Part shown: in pieces, positions 16,357 to 24,815 of the stretch
Position numbering within the stretch: the stretch's first letter is position 1
Layout of the letters: each line of letters starts with the position of its first letter
Origin: an uncultured Prevotella sp.
GTDB lineage: Bacteria; Bacteroidota; Bacteroidia; Bacteroidales; Bacteroidaceae
Length of the DNA: 34,455 nucleotides
Assembly (NCBI GenBank): GCA_945787895.1
Contig: CALZJQ010000014.1
Coordinates: forward strand, 1 to 34,455
Direction of reading: 5' to 3'
Program-made: the position numbers and the translations under genes
Notes under the pieces: model-generated
The model's input: the letters and a program-made list of their open reading frames with translations, nothing else
The model's database searches: none
Told to the model about the DNA's origin: nothing

Positions 16357-16579
16357 TGGTTTTCTCTACGGTTTTACGGTTTTATGGTTTTACGGTTTTA
16401 CGGAGGTTTGTAAGGCTGTTTGTTTTCTCTACGGTCATGTGGTTTTATGGTTTTACGGAGGTTTGAGAGGGCTGATTGTAACTTCCGTACAACCTTACAA
16501 CCTTACAACCGTATAACCTTACAACCGTATAACCTTACAACCGTATAACCCTATAACCGTAAAACCGTAGAGAAAACCA
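16357..16579. repeat. Family A intergenic palindrome, copy A3, with perfect 23-bp terminal inverted repeats
   Basis: The 23 bases at 16357-16379 (starting TGGTTTTCTCTACGG) are exactly complementary to 16557-16579. Inside are TTTTACGG/TTTTATGG octads and two copies of the left core half GGAGGTTTG (16402-16410 and 16457-16465). The second belongs to a complete 30-bp core, 16457-16486, with TTGTAACTTCC. The right arm has 16-bp units (AACCTTACAACCGTAT) up to 16550. This is the longest A copy and looks like one element partly duplicated within another. Confidence 0.88.
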
Positions 16580-16618
16580 AATAACAAATAATATCATAAC
16601 AACAAAAAAACAGCAATT

Positions 16619-17671
16619 ATGAAGAAATTTTACACACTTCTGACAGCCTTCGTACTCACAGCAGCACCGGAGGCAATGGCAATCACCGTAGATGACCTCG
16701 TAGGAGAATATTCCACTGCAACCGATGGCAAGACAAAACTTACAGCCAGCGGCATCATACCCACAGCTCTCGACTTCAAGGAATATGTCACCACAGTGAA
16801 GAAAGTGGATGAGACTACTGTCCGCATCTGCAACTTTGCCAACTGCAACGTGGAAATTACCGCAAAGGTGAACCTCGAAGAGAAGACGTTGGAGATTACT
16901 GACAGGACGTTCCCCCTCAGCGGAATAGGTTTCTCTTTCCGCCCATACGCAGAGAATGACGGCAAGCTGACGCAGGACGTGGAGGGAACAATCACAGGCT
17001 CGTTCAACGATGATGCCACGGAGATAAAGATCGGAAAGTTCGGAATGTTCTATGGAAGTAGTGAAACCTCTTTTTGGTATTGCTACGGTTCTTCCACCCT
17101 TACCCCTAAGAAAGCGGATGGTACCGCACTGAAGACTTTCACTGCCTCCTACACCATCGACGGATGGAGCGACTATGCTTCAGGCACGTGCAGCGTGGAG
17201 GTATTTGAGAACCATTTCCTGCTGAAGGATTTCATGAAGGAAGGAAAGAGCATCAAGTTCACGTACGATGATGGGGACAAGACAATCTCGATGAAGGATC
17301 CTGTGTTTGCGTATGGCTCCCCTTCTTACGTCAATTCTGGAAACGGCGCTTGGTACACTTCTTACATTGCCGACAAAGATGCTCTGGTATTCTACCCTGA
17401 GTACAAGAAATGTTCTTACTCCATAGATGACAAGGGTGGCAATATGATTATATATTGTGAGTATTACAAGAACGAAAAAGACCTTAAGCCAGCTATTCTC
17501 TTCTCCACTTCCATAGTATGGGGCGAGGCTGCTTCTGGTATTGCCGATGTCAAGTGCGAAAGTCTGGACAACAGCAACGCTATCTACAATCTTCAGGGCA
17601 TGAGGGTGAATGCCAAGAATCTCAAGAAGGGCATTTACATCGTGAACGGCAAGAAGGTCTGGTTTGAGTAG
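16619..17671 (+). CDS. Secreted hypothetical protein with short T9SS sorting tail
   Basis: A 350-residue exported protein of unknown function. Signal peptide about 1-21 (cleavage near AMAIT). The body (about 22-310) is beta-rich with two similar halves: VDDLVGEYSTATDG opens the first, and TFTASYTIDGWSDYASG (about 174-190) the second. Each is followed by aromatic, Asp-rich strands resembling lipocalin-like beta barrels. The final 30 residues (AIYNLQGMRVNAKNLKKGIY...) match the short Prevotella-type T9SS C-terminal signal, so the protein is probably exported through the Por system and surface-attached. It follows the TlpA gene but is separated from it by repeat A3, so co-transcription is uncertain. 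Confidence 0.72.
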   Translation: MKKFYTLLTAFVLTAAPEAMAITVDDLVGEYSTATDGKTKLTASGIIPTALDFKEYVTTVKKVDETTVRICNFANCNVEITAKVNLEEKTLEITDRTFPLSGIGFSFRPYAENDGKLTQDVEGTITGSFNDDATEIKIGKFGMFYGSSETSFWYCYGSSTLTPKKADGTALKTFTASYTIDGWSDYASGTCSVEVFENHFLLKDFMKEGKSIKFTYDDGDKTISMKDPVFAYGSPSYVNSGNGAWYTSYIADKDALVFYPEYKKCSYSIDDKGGNMIIYCEYYKNEKDLKPAILFSTSIVWGEAASGIADVKCESLDNSNAIYNLQGMRVNAKNLKKGIYIVNGKKVWFE

Positions 17672-17677
17672 GATTGC

Positions 17678-17880
17678 AGTTTTGTTGTTTAGTGGTTTTG
17701 TTGTTTAGTGGGTTTGTTGTTTTGTTGTCTTGTTATTTTGTTATTTTGTTATTTGTCTTCGCAAATGAGAAAGATATCAACAAAACCACTAAATAACAAA
17801 ACCACTAAACAACAAATTTCAACTAAACAACAAAACAACAAAACCAACCAACAACCAATAACCAACTAAACAATAAAATA
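17678..17880. repeat. Family C intergenic palindrome, copy C2
   Basis: A long left arm of GTTGTTTAGTG/TTTTGTTG units (17678-17755) is followed by a core with CTTCGCAAATGAGAAAGATATC (about 17757-17778) related to C1, then ACAAAACCACTAAA-type units. It fills the gap between two convergent genes and could terminate both. Its right end runs into the 3' end of the leftward gene, supplying that gene's stop and last codons. Confidence 0.82.
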
Positions 17881-19290
17881 ACCTGCCAGCAGTGCTCCGT
17901 TCCATCCGAGACACCACAGGGTGACCGCCAGCAATGCGTACGACAGGAAACGGATAGAGGACTCCTTCAGCAGGTATGCCATGGATATGGGCAGGACGAA
18001 GAGGTAGTGTGCCGACATGATATATACCTCGTTGATTCCAAAGCCGAGACCGACGTGAAGGAGAAGGTCCGTGAACAGGAAGGACAGGGATGTCCAGAGA
18101 AACAGGCTGTGACGCCCTTTCCATATACCCATGAAGAACAGCATGACGAGAAATACTTCCACAGCATAGTTGACGTAACCCAAGGGGGTCGTCGTGTCAT
18201 ATCTCACTATAAGGGGACGGTTGCGCAGCACGTCGCCCAGCAGGTGGTCTTTGTGCAGCTGTATGCCTTCGCCCAGCATGCATTCTATGATGACATCCTT
18301 GCGGGATGTCGTCTTGTCGGTCCACCGCATGAATTCTCCCTGCATGAAGGGCTTGCCCGTGTTCCTGTTCCATATCTTCTTGCTGTCGCGCTGTTTCTTC
18401 GCCCGTGCCCTCTCCGTGATGACTTTCTTTACTTCGGCATCAATCTTTGCCTTGTCCGCCGTGCCGAGAGAGTCTTCCATCTTTTTGCGTATCAGTGCCC
18501 TCATGGCCTTGTCTTTCTTCTGCCTTATCTCTTGGCGTGCCAACTCTTTGGGCAGGACATAGTGCCGGTATTCCCAGCGGGCGAAGCTCCATATCATGGC
18601 AGAGGGGACTGCGACGGCCAACAGGAGGTAGCGCCATTCGAAGAATCTCCTGCGTCTCGTGAAGAGGGCAGAGAGGAATACCTTCAGTCCGTTGTTGAGG
18701 GAAATGCCTGCCGTGAGCAGAAAGAGGATGACGCTCTGCCACAGGTTCAGTGCCGACCCGTCCTTGAGCTTGCGTCCCGATATGTAAAGAGTAAGGGTGA
18801 GCGCCGACATCGACATGATGAAATGGTCGGGTACCATGGCAGAAAGCATTATGTAAGCCATGCTGAAAGTCAGTCCTGTCAGTATCCACGCATCCATTTT
18901 CCTCACGCCTATTATCTCAGAGAATATCCTGTACATGAAGAGGGCTGAAAGGGAGGAGCAGGACACGAGTATCAGGGCTGTGATGAAAATGGCGCAGTTG
19001 ATGCCCGTCAGCATGATAAGTCCCTGGTTTATCATATAGAACGGCCACATGAAGAATGCAAGCAACGGGTGTCTATAGACATTGTAAGCCGTGTCCCACT
19101 CAGATATGACCTGATATGTCAGGGGGTCAAACCCTGACATATGGAACTTGCCGACAAAGAGTTTGCGGTAGTTGTCCGTCAGCACTGTGAAATCGTCGTA
19201 ATACCATGCTATGGTGACTGCGTTTATCAGGACAAAGAAGATAACCGCGGCAAGCAATACGTATCGTTCCTCTTTACGAATGGAGAGCAT
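17866..19290 (-). CDS. Polytopic inner-membrane protein, DUF6080-like
   Basis: A 474-residue protein with about ten hydrophobic helices. YYDDFTVLTDNYRKLF after helix 1 and HPLLAFFMWPFYMINQG near residues 74-90 recall GT-C-like or O-antigen-polymerase-like enzymes. A markedly charged, Lys/Arg/Glu-rich soluble stretch of about 70 residues (about 247-318) separates the N- and C-terminal membrane halves. I place it tentatively in DUF6080, a Bacteroidota family without known activity. The ATG at 19290 is preceded directly by repeat A4. The last residues (YFIV and stop) overlap the end of repeat C2. It is not clearly in an operon. A role in surface-glycan assembly is only a guess from topology. Confidence 0.65.
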   Translation of the reverse strand: MLSIRKEERYVLLAAVIFFVLINAVTIAWYYDDFTVLTDNYRKLFVGKFHMSGFDPLTYQVISEWDTAYNVYRHPLLAFFMWPFYMINQGLIMLTGINCAIFITALILVSCSSLSALFMYRIFSEIIGVRKMDAWILTGLTFSMAYIMLSAMVPDHFIMSMSALTLTLYISGRKLKDGSALNLWQSVILFLLTAGISLNNGLKVFLSALFTRRRRFFEWRYLLLAVAVPSAMIWSFARWEYRHYVLPKELARQEIRQKKDKAMRALIRKKMEDSLGTADKAKIDAEVKKVITERARAKKQRDSKKIWNRNTGKPFMQGEFMRWTDKTTSRKDVIIECMLGEGIQLHKDHLLGDVLRNRPLIVRYDTTTPLGYVNYAVEVFLVMLFFMGIWKGRHSLFLWTSLSFLFTDLLLHVGLGFGINEVYIMSAHYLFVLPISMAYLLKESSIRFLSYALLAVTLWCLGWNGALLAGYFIV

Positions 19291-19291
19291 T

Positions 19292-19400
19292 TGGTTTTCT
19301 CTACGGTTTTACGGTTTTATGGTTTTACGGTTTTACGGAGGTTTGAGAGGGCTGATTGTAACTTCCGCACAACCGTATAACCCTATAACCTTATAACCGT
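19292..19400. repeat. Family A intergenic palindrome, copy A4
   Basis: It begins with the same 23 bases that form the terminus of A3 (19292-19314). TTTTACGG octads, the complete core GGAGGTTTG-N10-TTGTAACTTCC (about 19339-19368, N10 identical to A3) and an ACAACCGTATAACC arm follow. The right terminus has lost the matching inverted repeat. It sits one base upstream of the start codon of the leftward DUF6080-like gene. Confidence 0.85.
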
Positions 19401-19558
19401 TATTTTGTTGTTTTGTTGGATTACATCCGACCTTTTCTCGCCAAGGCAATGATTGAGCAAGCTCATCATTGCTCATCAGGCTTATCGGAAACGTTGGATT
19501 TTCTTAGACCAGGTCGAAGAATACCTGTTGTTTTGTTGTTTTTGTTGTTGTGTTGTCT
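19401..19558. other. Non-coding island between repeats A4 and B3
   Basis: No gene seen. TTGTTG-rich stretches at both sides (19401-19420, about 19528-19558) resemble family C arms. The middle holds a small hairpin: CAATGAT-T-GAGC (19447-19458) pairs with GCTC-ATCATTG (19461-19471) around AA. The remaining 19475-19527 has no recognised feature. Confidence 0.5.
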
Positions 19559-19559
19559 T

Positions 19560-19685
19560 GTTGTAGTTCCTGGTTTTGGGTTTTAGGTTTTTGGTTGTTG
19601 GTTAGTTAGCTTTTCTAATGGAGAATTTCTCAAGAGGGGAGTCTATCTAACCAACAACCCAAAACCCAAAACCTGGAACTACCAC
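19560..19685. repeat. Family B intergenic palindrome, copy B3 (core inverted relative to B1)
   Basis: Its ends are GTTGTAGTTCC-type at the left and GGAACTACCAC at the right. Left heptads are GGTTTTG, GGTTTTA, GGTTTTT, GGTTGTT, GGTTAGT; the right arm carries ACCCAAA units. The 39 bases 19593-19631 are the exact reverse complement of 2251-2289 in B1. It lies just past the stop of cvfB and probably forms its 3' hairpin. Confidence 0.85.
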
Positions 19686-19700
19686 AAGACAGAGAAACAA

Positions 19701-20609
19701 TTATCCAACCAACTCAATCCCTTCGTCGCTGATAGTGATGAGCCTGCGCTTGTAAAGGTCGCCGATGGCACGCTTGTAGGTCTTCTTGCTGACTTGAAAC
19801 TGTTCGCGGATTTCCTCCGCACTGCTTTTGTCGCCGAGCCGGCAACGACCGCCACGATACTCTAAATAGCGGAGAAGGTACTCGGAAAAGTCTTCCGTGT
19901 GCTTGCGGCCGAAAGGCTGGAGGCTGATGTCTATCTTGCCGTCAGGACGTATCTTGGAGATATATGCCTCGACCCTGTCTCCTGTATGCAGCTCACGGAA
20001 TATCTGAGTGTCGTAGAGCAGGGCAGGGTATTTGTTGTCTATGATTGCCTTGAAGCCCAGGTCGGTCTTTTGCCATACCAAAGCCTCTACTTTCTCTCCC
20101 ACCTTGAGGGTGACAGGCTTGCCGCCTGCAGTCACGGGACAGCCCCCCTCGTCCACTTCGTATGCCGTGCCGTCACTGCCAGGCCTTACAGTCCTCAGAT
20201 AATGCTCCACCTTTGCCGAGGCTACGATGCGGAAGCTCTCGTCGTCGAGATGGACGTGGACTATGTACGACCGTCCCTGCACCATGCGCTGCTTCTGCTC
20301 GCGGAAAGGGCAGAAGAGGTCTTTCATCAGTCCCCAGTCAAGGAATGCACCATATTCATTGACCCATGCCACCTCAAGGAAAGCAAAATCTCCCACCATG
20401 GCTTTTGGCTCTAAGGTCGTGGCTATGCGTCGCTCTTCGTTGTCGAGATATACGAAGACTTCAATTTCATCTCCTATTGCGAGGTCGTCGGGGACGTAGC
20501 GGTTTGGCAGGAGTATCTTTCCTTCCTCGTCACCTTCAAGATATACTCCAAATTCTACTTTCCACGATGCTTTCAAGCGATTTTTTCTGCCTAATAATAT
20601 TTTTTTCAT
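19701..20609 (-). CDS. cvfB: CvfB-family S1-domain RNA/DNA-binding protein
   Basis: A 302-residue cytoplasmic protein of the CvfB (YitL) family, known from Gram-positive bacteria as a pleiotropic regulator binding RNA. It opens MKKILLGRKNRLKASWKVEF, with GVYLEGDEEGKILLPNRYVP forming the first S1-like module (about 10-62). A second lies at about 70-130 (VNEYGAFLDWGLMKDLFCPF), a third at about 166-232 (DLGFKAIIDNKYPALLY), and a C-terminal winged helix at about 240-302 (FQVSKKTYKRAIGDLYKRRLI). It is the last gene of a three-gene leftward operon, 27 bp after lolD. The ATG at 20609 fits the family start. Its targets in this organism are unknown. Confidence 0.9.
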   Translation of the reverse strand: MKKILLGRKNRLKASWKVEFGVYLEGDEEGKILLPNRYVPDDLAIGDEIEVFVYLDNEERRIATTLEPKAMVGDFAFLEVAWVNEYGAFLDWGLMKDLFCPFREQKQRMVQGRSYIVHVHLDDESFRIVASAKVEHYLRTVRPGSDGTAYEVDEGGCPVTAGGKPVTLKVGEKVEALVWQKTDLGFKAIIDNKYPALLYDTQIFRELHTGDRVEAYISKIRPDGKIDISLQPFGRKHTEDFSEYLLRYLEYRGGRCRLGDKSSAEEIREQFQVSKKTYKRAIGDLYKRRLITISDEGIELVG

Positions 20610-20636
20610 AAGGTGTGTCTGTTTGAAAAAAATGCG

Positions 20637-21290
20637 CTACTCCTCTATCTGTCCGTCTTTCATGTGAATACAACGGTCAGTAATCTGTGAGAGACCCTCG
20701 TCATGGGTAACGATGACAAAGGTCTGACCATATTTGTCACGCAGGTCGAAAAATAATTGGTGAAGCTCGGCCTTGTTCTGAGAATCGAGAGACCCCGATG
20801 GCTCGTCAGCGAAGATGACTGCGGGATTGTTGACGAGCGCACGGGCTACGGCTACACGTTGCTTTTCTCCGCCTGAAAGCTCAGCAGGCTTGTGGTCAGC
20901 ACGCTCTGACAGTCCCATGAAGGCAAGCAGTTCTTCGGCACGCGCCTTCGCCTCACTGCGCTTGCTGCCACGTATGAATGCCGGTATCATCACATTCTCC
21001 AAGGCCGTGAACTCGGGCAGCAGCTGATGAAACTGAAAGACAAAACCGACATGCTGATTGCGGAAATCTGACAGTTTCGTCTTGGAGAGCCTGCTGACAT
21101 CCACGCCATCCACCATGACCGTGCCGCTGTCAGCCTTGTCCAATGTACCCATAATCTGCAGAAGGGTGGTCTTACCGGCTCCGCTCGGTCCTACTATGCT
21201 TACTATCTCCCCTTTGTCTATGTGGAGATCAATGCCCTTCAGCACCTCAAGGTTGCCGAAGGATTTCCTTATTCCTTTTATTTCTATCAT
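20637..21290 (-). CDS. lolD: ABC transporter ATP-binding protein, LolD-like
   Basis: A 217-residue ATPase of the LolD/MacB-type subfamily. LolD powers release of lipoproteins from the inner membrane for transfer to the outer membrane. Walker A is GPSGAGKTT (34-42), the Q-loop is in [10 protein letters not shown], the signature LSGGEKQR is at 138-145, Walker B VIFADE at 158-163, the D-loop SGSLDS follows, and the switch histidine is H196. The start is the ATG at 21290 ([12 protein letters not shown]), 29 bp behind the antiporter stop; a longer reading frame extends 33 residues upstream into the antiporter gene but is not family-like. The LolC/E permease is not in the window. Assignment to LolD rather than another MacB-like ATPase rests on similarity alone. 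Confidence 0.82.
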   Translation of the reverse strand: MIEIKGIRKSFGNLEVLKGIDLHIDKGEIVSIVGPSGAGKTTLLQIMGTLDKADSGTVMVDGVDVSRLSKTKLSDFRNQHVGFVFQFHQLLPEFTALENVMIPAFIRGSKRSEAKARAEELLAFMGLSERADHKPAELSGGEKQRVAVARALVNNPAVIFADEPSGSLDSQNKAELHQLFFDLRDKYGQTFVIVTHDEGLSQITDRCIHMKDGQIEE

Positions 21291-21319
21291 GTTTCTTCTG
21301 TTGTTTTGCAATGCTTTCC

Positions 21320-23494
21320 TCATGCGTCCGTACTCCTTGACTTGGCCGCAGGGAAGTGTTGTCTTATACGTCGTAGGCTGGAAACGCATTTCTTCATGCT
21401 CTCCCAGATGCTTTCCTGCTCACGGTGCTGCGTCGTGGCGAATGTCATCATGTCGGGTTGGCTGCCGTACTGGTCCGGGAAGATAATCATTACGTTGCCG
21501 TATCTGTAGTAAGTGGTGAGTTCGTCGGGCAGGCGTTCCATTGCCGACTTGTAGGAGACCGTACCCTGACGTGCAGTCACGACGACCAGCATCTGATGCT
21601 CTTCCACCTCTGCCGCGAGAGCCTTGAAATCATTCCAGTGGTTCATGGCGGCATATTCGGCACGCATACTGCCGTATTTGTTTTCTGCGAAAGCCCTGAT
21701 GAGGGCGAGAGACTCCTCGCGTCCGTGGAAAACGATGCGGCAACCCAGACGGCTTACCATGCGGGAAATGCGCTCAAGCCACCTGTAGAAGCCCGGCTCA
21801 AACTCCGCCCTCGAAGGGACTGCTACGTGGAACACGCGGATTGTGCTGAGCGGTATGGTGCAGCGGGCAATGATTATCTGTCGATTGAGCCCATTGAACA
21901 GACTTTGGGCAAACTGTCCCCAGAAACGACGGGTGGAGTTGTCGTGGATGTGTTGTCCGAGGATAATCTCCGAAGCATCGTTCTCCTTGAAGGCGTGTTT
22001 GATGCCGTTGGCAATGTTGGTAGCGAGACGTACCTGCGTCTGCACCTTGACATCGGAGGCAGAAGCCTTCTGTTGGATATGTTTCAGGAGCCGTTGTCCC
22101 TCACGTTTGTTGTAAATGGCGTCAGCGTCGTCATACACCACGTTGAGGGCTATGAGTCCGCGTCCTAATTTCTCGTTGCGCATCAGCATGGCAAGCTCAA
22201 GCAGGGTGTCACAGGTTTCAGGATATTTCACGGGGATAAGCATCTTTTCGTCATCCCCATTGTTGTCCTTCTCGCTCATCTTGCGTCGTGATTTTCGATG
22301 AAGGACTATGTCACGTGAGGCATAGTCGGTGAGGATGGTTGAGATAATACATGTACACAAAATCATCATCACTACGCCATTGAGTACTTCGTCGTCTAAA
22401 AGATAATGCCCCGGCGATATTTCCAGATTGAGACCTATCATCACCATCGCTATTCCGCCGGCTGCGTGTGCTGATGTAATGCCAAACATCAGGTTGCCCT
22501 CGCGCCAAGAACGACGGAAGAGAAAGCATGAGAGATAGGCTGCGACACCCTTGCCTATCGTTCCAAAGAATACCATGCACAATACTATCGTCAGTATATT
22601 GCCACCTTCAAACAGTATTCTCGCATTAATCAGCATGCCTACACCGATAAGGAAGTAGGGGATGAATATGGCATTGCCAATAAACTCTATGCGATTCATC
22701 AATGGTGAGACGGAGGGGATGAAGCGATTGAGTATCAAACCCGAGAAGAAAGCTCCGAAGATTCCCTCCAAACCTATCAGTTCGCAAGTGGCGGCACTGA
22801 TAAACATGAGGGACAGAACGAAGATATATTGCATCACGGAGTCGGAATATCTCCGCAGGAACCATCGCGTCAGGTGACGGATGACCCATGTGGTCACGGC
22901 GCACCATGTCAGAAACTTCACCGTGAAGAATATCCAGAACATTGTCCCCGTGCCGCCTGTTATGCTTCCTACCAACGCAGCTACTACAACGAGAGCGAAG
23001 AAAAGTGACAACATGGAGGCGCCTACAGAGAGAGTAGAGACACTATTGCGGTGTAATCCGTATCTTATGATGATGGGGTAAGCGATGAGCGTATTGCTCG
23101 ACATGATGCATCCTATCAGTATGGAGGCTAACGGAGAATAGCCGAGATACCACGTGCAGGAGTAATAAGTGAGAATAAAGGGTATCATGAAAGTGAGTAT
23201 TCCAAAGACTGAAACTTTGTATAAATCCTTCTTCAATCCTTCCATGTCCATTTCTATCCCTGCAAGGAACATAATGTAAAGCAGTCCGACACGACCGAAA
23301 AGCTCAAAACTCGAATCACGCTCCAGAATATTCAACCCGAACGGACCTATCAAGACTCCTGCAAGTACCATTCCGATGATATGAGGAATACGAAGTTTTC
23401 CCATTACGATAGGCGCAACAAGGATAATCAGCAACACCATGCAGAATATCAAAGTGGGATTAGTAATAGGAAAATATTGGGAGAAATCAAGCAT
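21320..23494 (-). CDS. CPA2-family cation:proton antiporter with C-terminal Usp-like domain
   Basis: A 724-residue membrane protein. Residues about 12-395 form roughly twelve hydrophobic helices of the Na+/H+ exchanger fold, with [23 protein letters not shown] (about 31-53) and [22 protein letters not shown] (about 63-84) characteristic of CPA2 proteins. A charged linker ([18 protein letters not shown]) leads to a soluble region of about 310 residues that looks like two universal-stress-protein-like halves (about 420-555 and 565-680). It should exchange Na+ or K+ for protons and may sense nucleotides through the Usp part (inference). It is the first gene of the antiporter-lolD-cvfB operon. 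The ATG at 23494 immediately begins the conserved sequence. Confidence 0.9.
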   Translation of the reverse strand: MLDFSQYFPITNPTLIFCMVLLIILVAPIVMGKLRIPHIIGMVLAGVLIGPFGLNILERDSSFELFGRVGLLYIMFLAGIEMDMEGLKKDLYKVSVFGILTFMIPFILTYYSCTWYLGYSPLASILIGCIMSSNTLIAYPIIIRYGLHRNSVSTLSVGASMLSLFFALVVVAALVGSITGGTGTMFWIFFTVKFLTWCAVTTWVIRHLTRWFLRRYSDSVMQYIFVLSLMFISAATCELIGLEGIFGAFFSGLILNRFIPSVSPLMNRIEFIGNAIFIPYFLIGVGMLINARILFEGGNILTIVLCMVFFGTIGKGVAAYLSCFLFRRSWREGNLMFGITSAHAAGGIAMVMIGLNLEISPGHYLLDDEVLNGVVMMILCTCIISTILTDYASRDIVLHRKSRRKMSEKDNNGDDEKMLIPVKYPETCDTLLELAMLMRNEKLGRGLIALNVVYDDADAIYNKREGQRLLKHIQQKASASDVKVQTQVRLATNIANGIKHAFKENDASEIILGQHIHDNSTRRFWGQFAQSLFNGLNRQIIIARCTIPLSTIRVFHVAVPSRAEFEPGFYRWLERISRMVSRLGCRIVFHGREESLALIRAFAENKYGSMRAEYAAMNHWNDFKALAAEVEEHQMLVVVTARQGTVSYKSAMERLPDELTTYYRYGNVMIIFPDQYGSQPDMMTFATTQHREQESIWESMKKCVSSLRRIRQHFPAAKSRSTDA

Positions 23495-23574
23495 TTTTAT
23501 TGACGTTAGGCATTAATTACGATGCAAAATTGCAAAAAAAATATCAAAATATCGAAGATTATTCCGAAAATTTG

Positions 23575-23582
23575 TACTTTTG
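23575..23582 (+). promoter_or_regulatory. Predicted -7 element for asd in the divergent gap
   Basis: TACTTTTG fits TAnnTTTG, about 50 bp before the asd ATG; no clear -33 TTTG. The 137-bp gap 23495-23631 must also hold the leftward promoter of the antiporter operon, but I see no convincing consensus for it. Confidence 0.45.
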
Positions 23583-23631
23583 CAGTGCAATTATACATTA
23601 TATGTAATAACAACTAAACAAAACAGAAGAA

Positions 23632-24645
23632 ATGAAAGTAGCAATTGTTGGCGCAAGTGGTGCGGTAGGACAAGAGTTCCTTCGCATCCTCGATGAGAGA
23701 AATTTTCCTATGGATGAGTTGGTTTTGTTCGGCAGTAAGCGTTCTGCTGGTACCAAATATACATTCAAGGGTAAGGAATATGAGGTGAAACTCTTGCAGC
23801 ACAACGATGATTTTAAGGATGTTGACATAGCGTTCACCTCTGCAGGGGGAGGCACAAGCGAGGAGTTTGCTGAGACGATAACAAAGTATGGAGCTGTGAT
23901 GATTGACAATTCCAGTGCGTTCCGTATGTGCGATGACGTACCATTGGTAGTGCCTGAGTGTAATGCAGAGGATGCTCTCAACCGTCCCCGCAATATTATC
24001 GCAAACCCTAATTGTACTACTATCATGATGGTGGTGGTGCTGAAACCTATAGAAAAGCTCTCACATATCAAGAGAATACACATATCAAGCTATCAGAGCG
24101 CATCAGGAGCCGGAGCTGCTGCAATGGCTGAACTTCAGCAGCAATACAAAGAACTCATTGAAACAGGAGAGGCTAAGACCATTGAGAAATTCCCACACCA
24201 GTTGGCTTATAATGTCATTCCTCAGATTGACAAGATGACGGGAAATGACTATACCAAGGAAGAAATGAAGATGTTTAATGAGACACGCAAGATTATGCAT
24301 AGCGATGTGCGTACCAGCGCAACGTGTGTACGTGTGTCTTCTTTGCGCAGTCATTCTGAGTCTGTATGGGTAGAGACAGAGACCCCTCTGACAGTAGAGC
24401 AGGTGCGCGAAGCATTGAAAGCGGCTGAAGGCGTGACACTTGTCGATGATCCTCAGAACTATATCTACCCCATGCCTCTCGAAAGCGCAGGCAAGGATGA
24501 TGTTTACGTAGGACGCGTGCGTCAGGATTTGGCTAATGACAATGGTATTACTCTGTGGCTTACAGGAGACCAGATACGTAAGGGAGCGGCTCTTAACGCT
24601 GTTCAGATAGCAGAATATCTCATCAAGGTGGGCAACGTGAAGTAG
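23632..24645 (+). CDS. asd: Aspartate-semialdehyde dehydrogenase
   Basis: A 337-residue NADPH-dependent enzyme that reduces aspartyl phosphate to aspartate semialdehyde, the branch point to lysine/diaminopimelate, threonine and methionine. The Rossmann motif is [15 protein letters not shown] (6-20). The catalytic cysteine is C128 in NPNCTT and the likely active-site histidine is H242 in [20 protein letters not shown] (154-167) is typical. Length and motifs are normal. It starts at the ATG at 23632, after an A-rich leader. The stop codon is followed without gap by repeat C3, which separates it from dxs. Confidence 0.96.
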   Translation: MKVAIVGASGAVGQEFLRILDERNFPMDELVLFGSKRSAGTKYTFKGKEYEVKLLQHNDDFKDVDIAFTSAGGGTSEEFAETITKYGAVMIDNSSAFRMCDDVPLVVPECNAEDALNRPRNIIANPNCTTIMMVVVLKPIEKLSHIKRIHISSYQSASGAGAAAMAELQQQYKELIETGEAKTIEKFPHQLAYNVIPQIDKMTGNDYTKEEMKMFNETRKIMHSDVRTSATCVRVSSLRSHSESVWVETETPLTVEQVREALKAAEGVTLVDDPQNYIYPMPLESAGKDDVYVGRVRQDLANDNGITLWLTGDQIRKGAALNAVQIAEYLIKVGNVK

Positions 24646-24794
24646 TTGTTTAGTTGTTTAGTTGTTTAGTTGTCTGGTTGTTTGGTTGGTAGCATTCGAC
24701 TCAATTGCCAAGACAAACAACCAAACAACCAGACAACCAAACAACCAAACAACCAAACAACCAAACAACCAAACAACCAAACAACAAGACAACC
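24646..24794. repeat. Family C intergenic palindrome, copy C3
   Basis: The left arm TTGTTTAG octads begin immediately after the asd stop. A core with ATTCGACTCAATTGCCAAGA (24694-24713) resembles C4 and, inverted, C1 and C2. The right arm is eight octads, ACAACCAA (one ACAACCAG), at exactly 24717-24780 (64 bp), with a degenerate tail. The arms can pair over most of their length. It lies in the asd-dxs gap and is open in the dxs reading frame. Confidence 0.85.
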
Positions 24795-24815
24795 CCACAC
24801 CTTTATATAATAGTC

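Noticed and set aside
18007-18948. Long plus-strand frame opposite the DUF6080-like gene
   Set aside because: It has no signal, membrane or family features, while the opposite strand gives a coherent polytopic membrane protein.
21291-21389. 33-residue N-terminal extension of LolD
   Set aside because: It overlaps the antiporter's 3' end and is not like ABC ATPases; [12 protein letters not shown] is the normal start.
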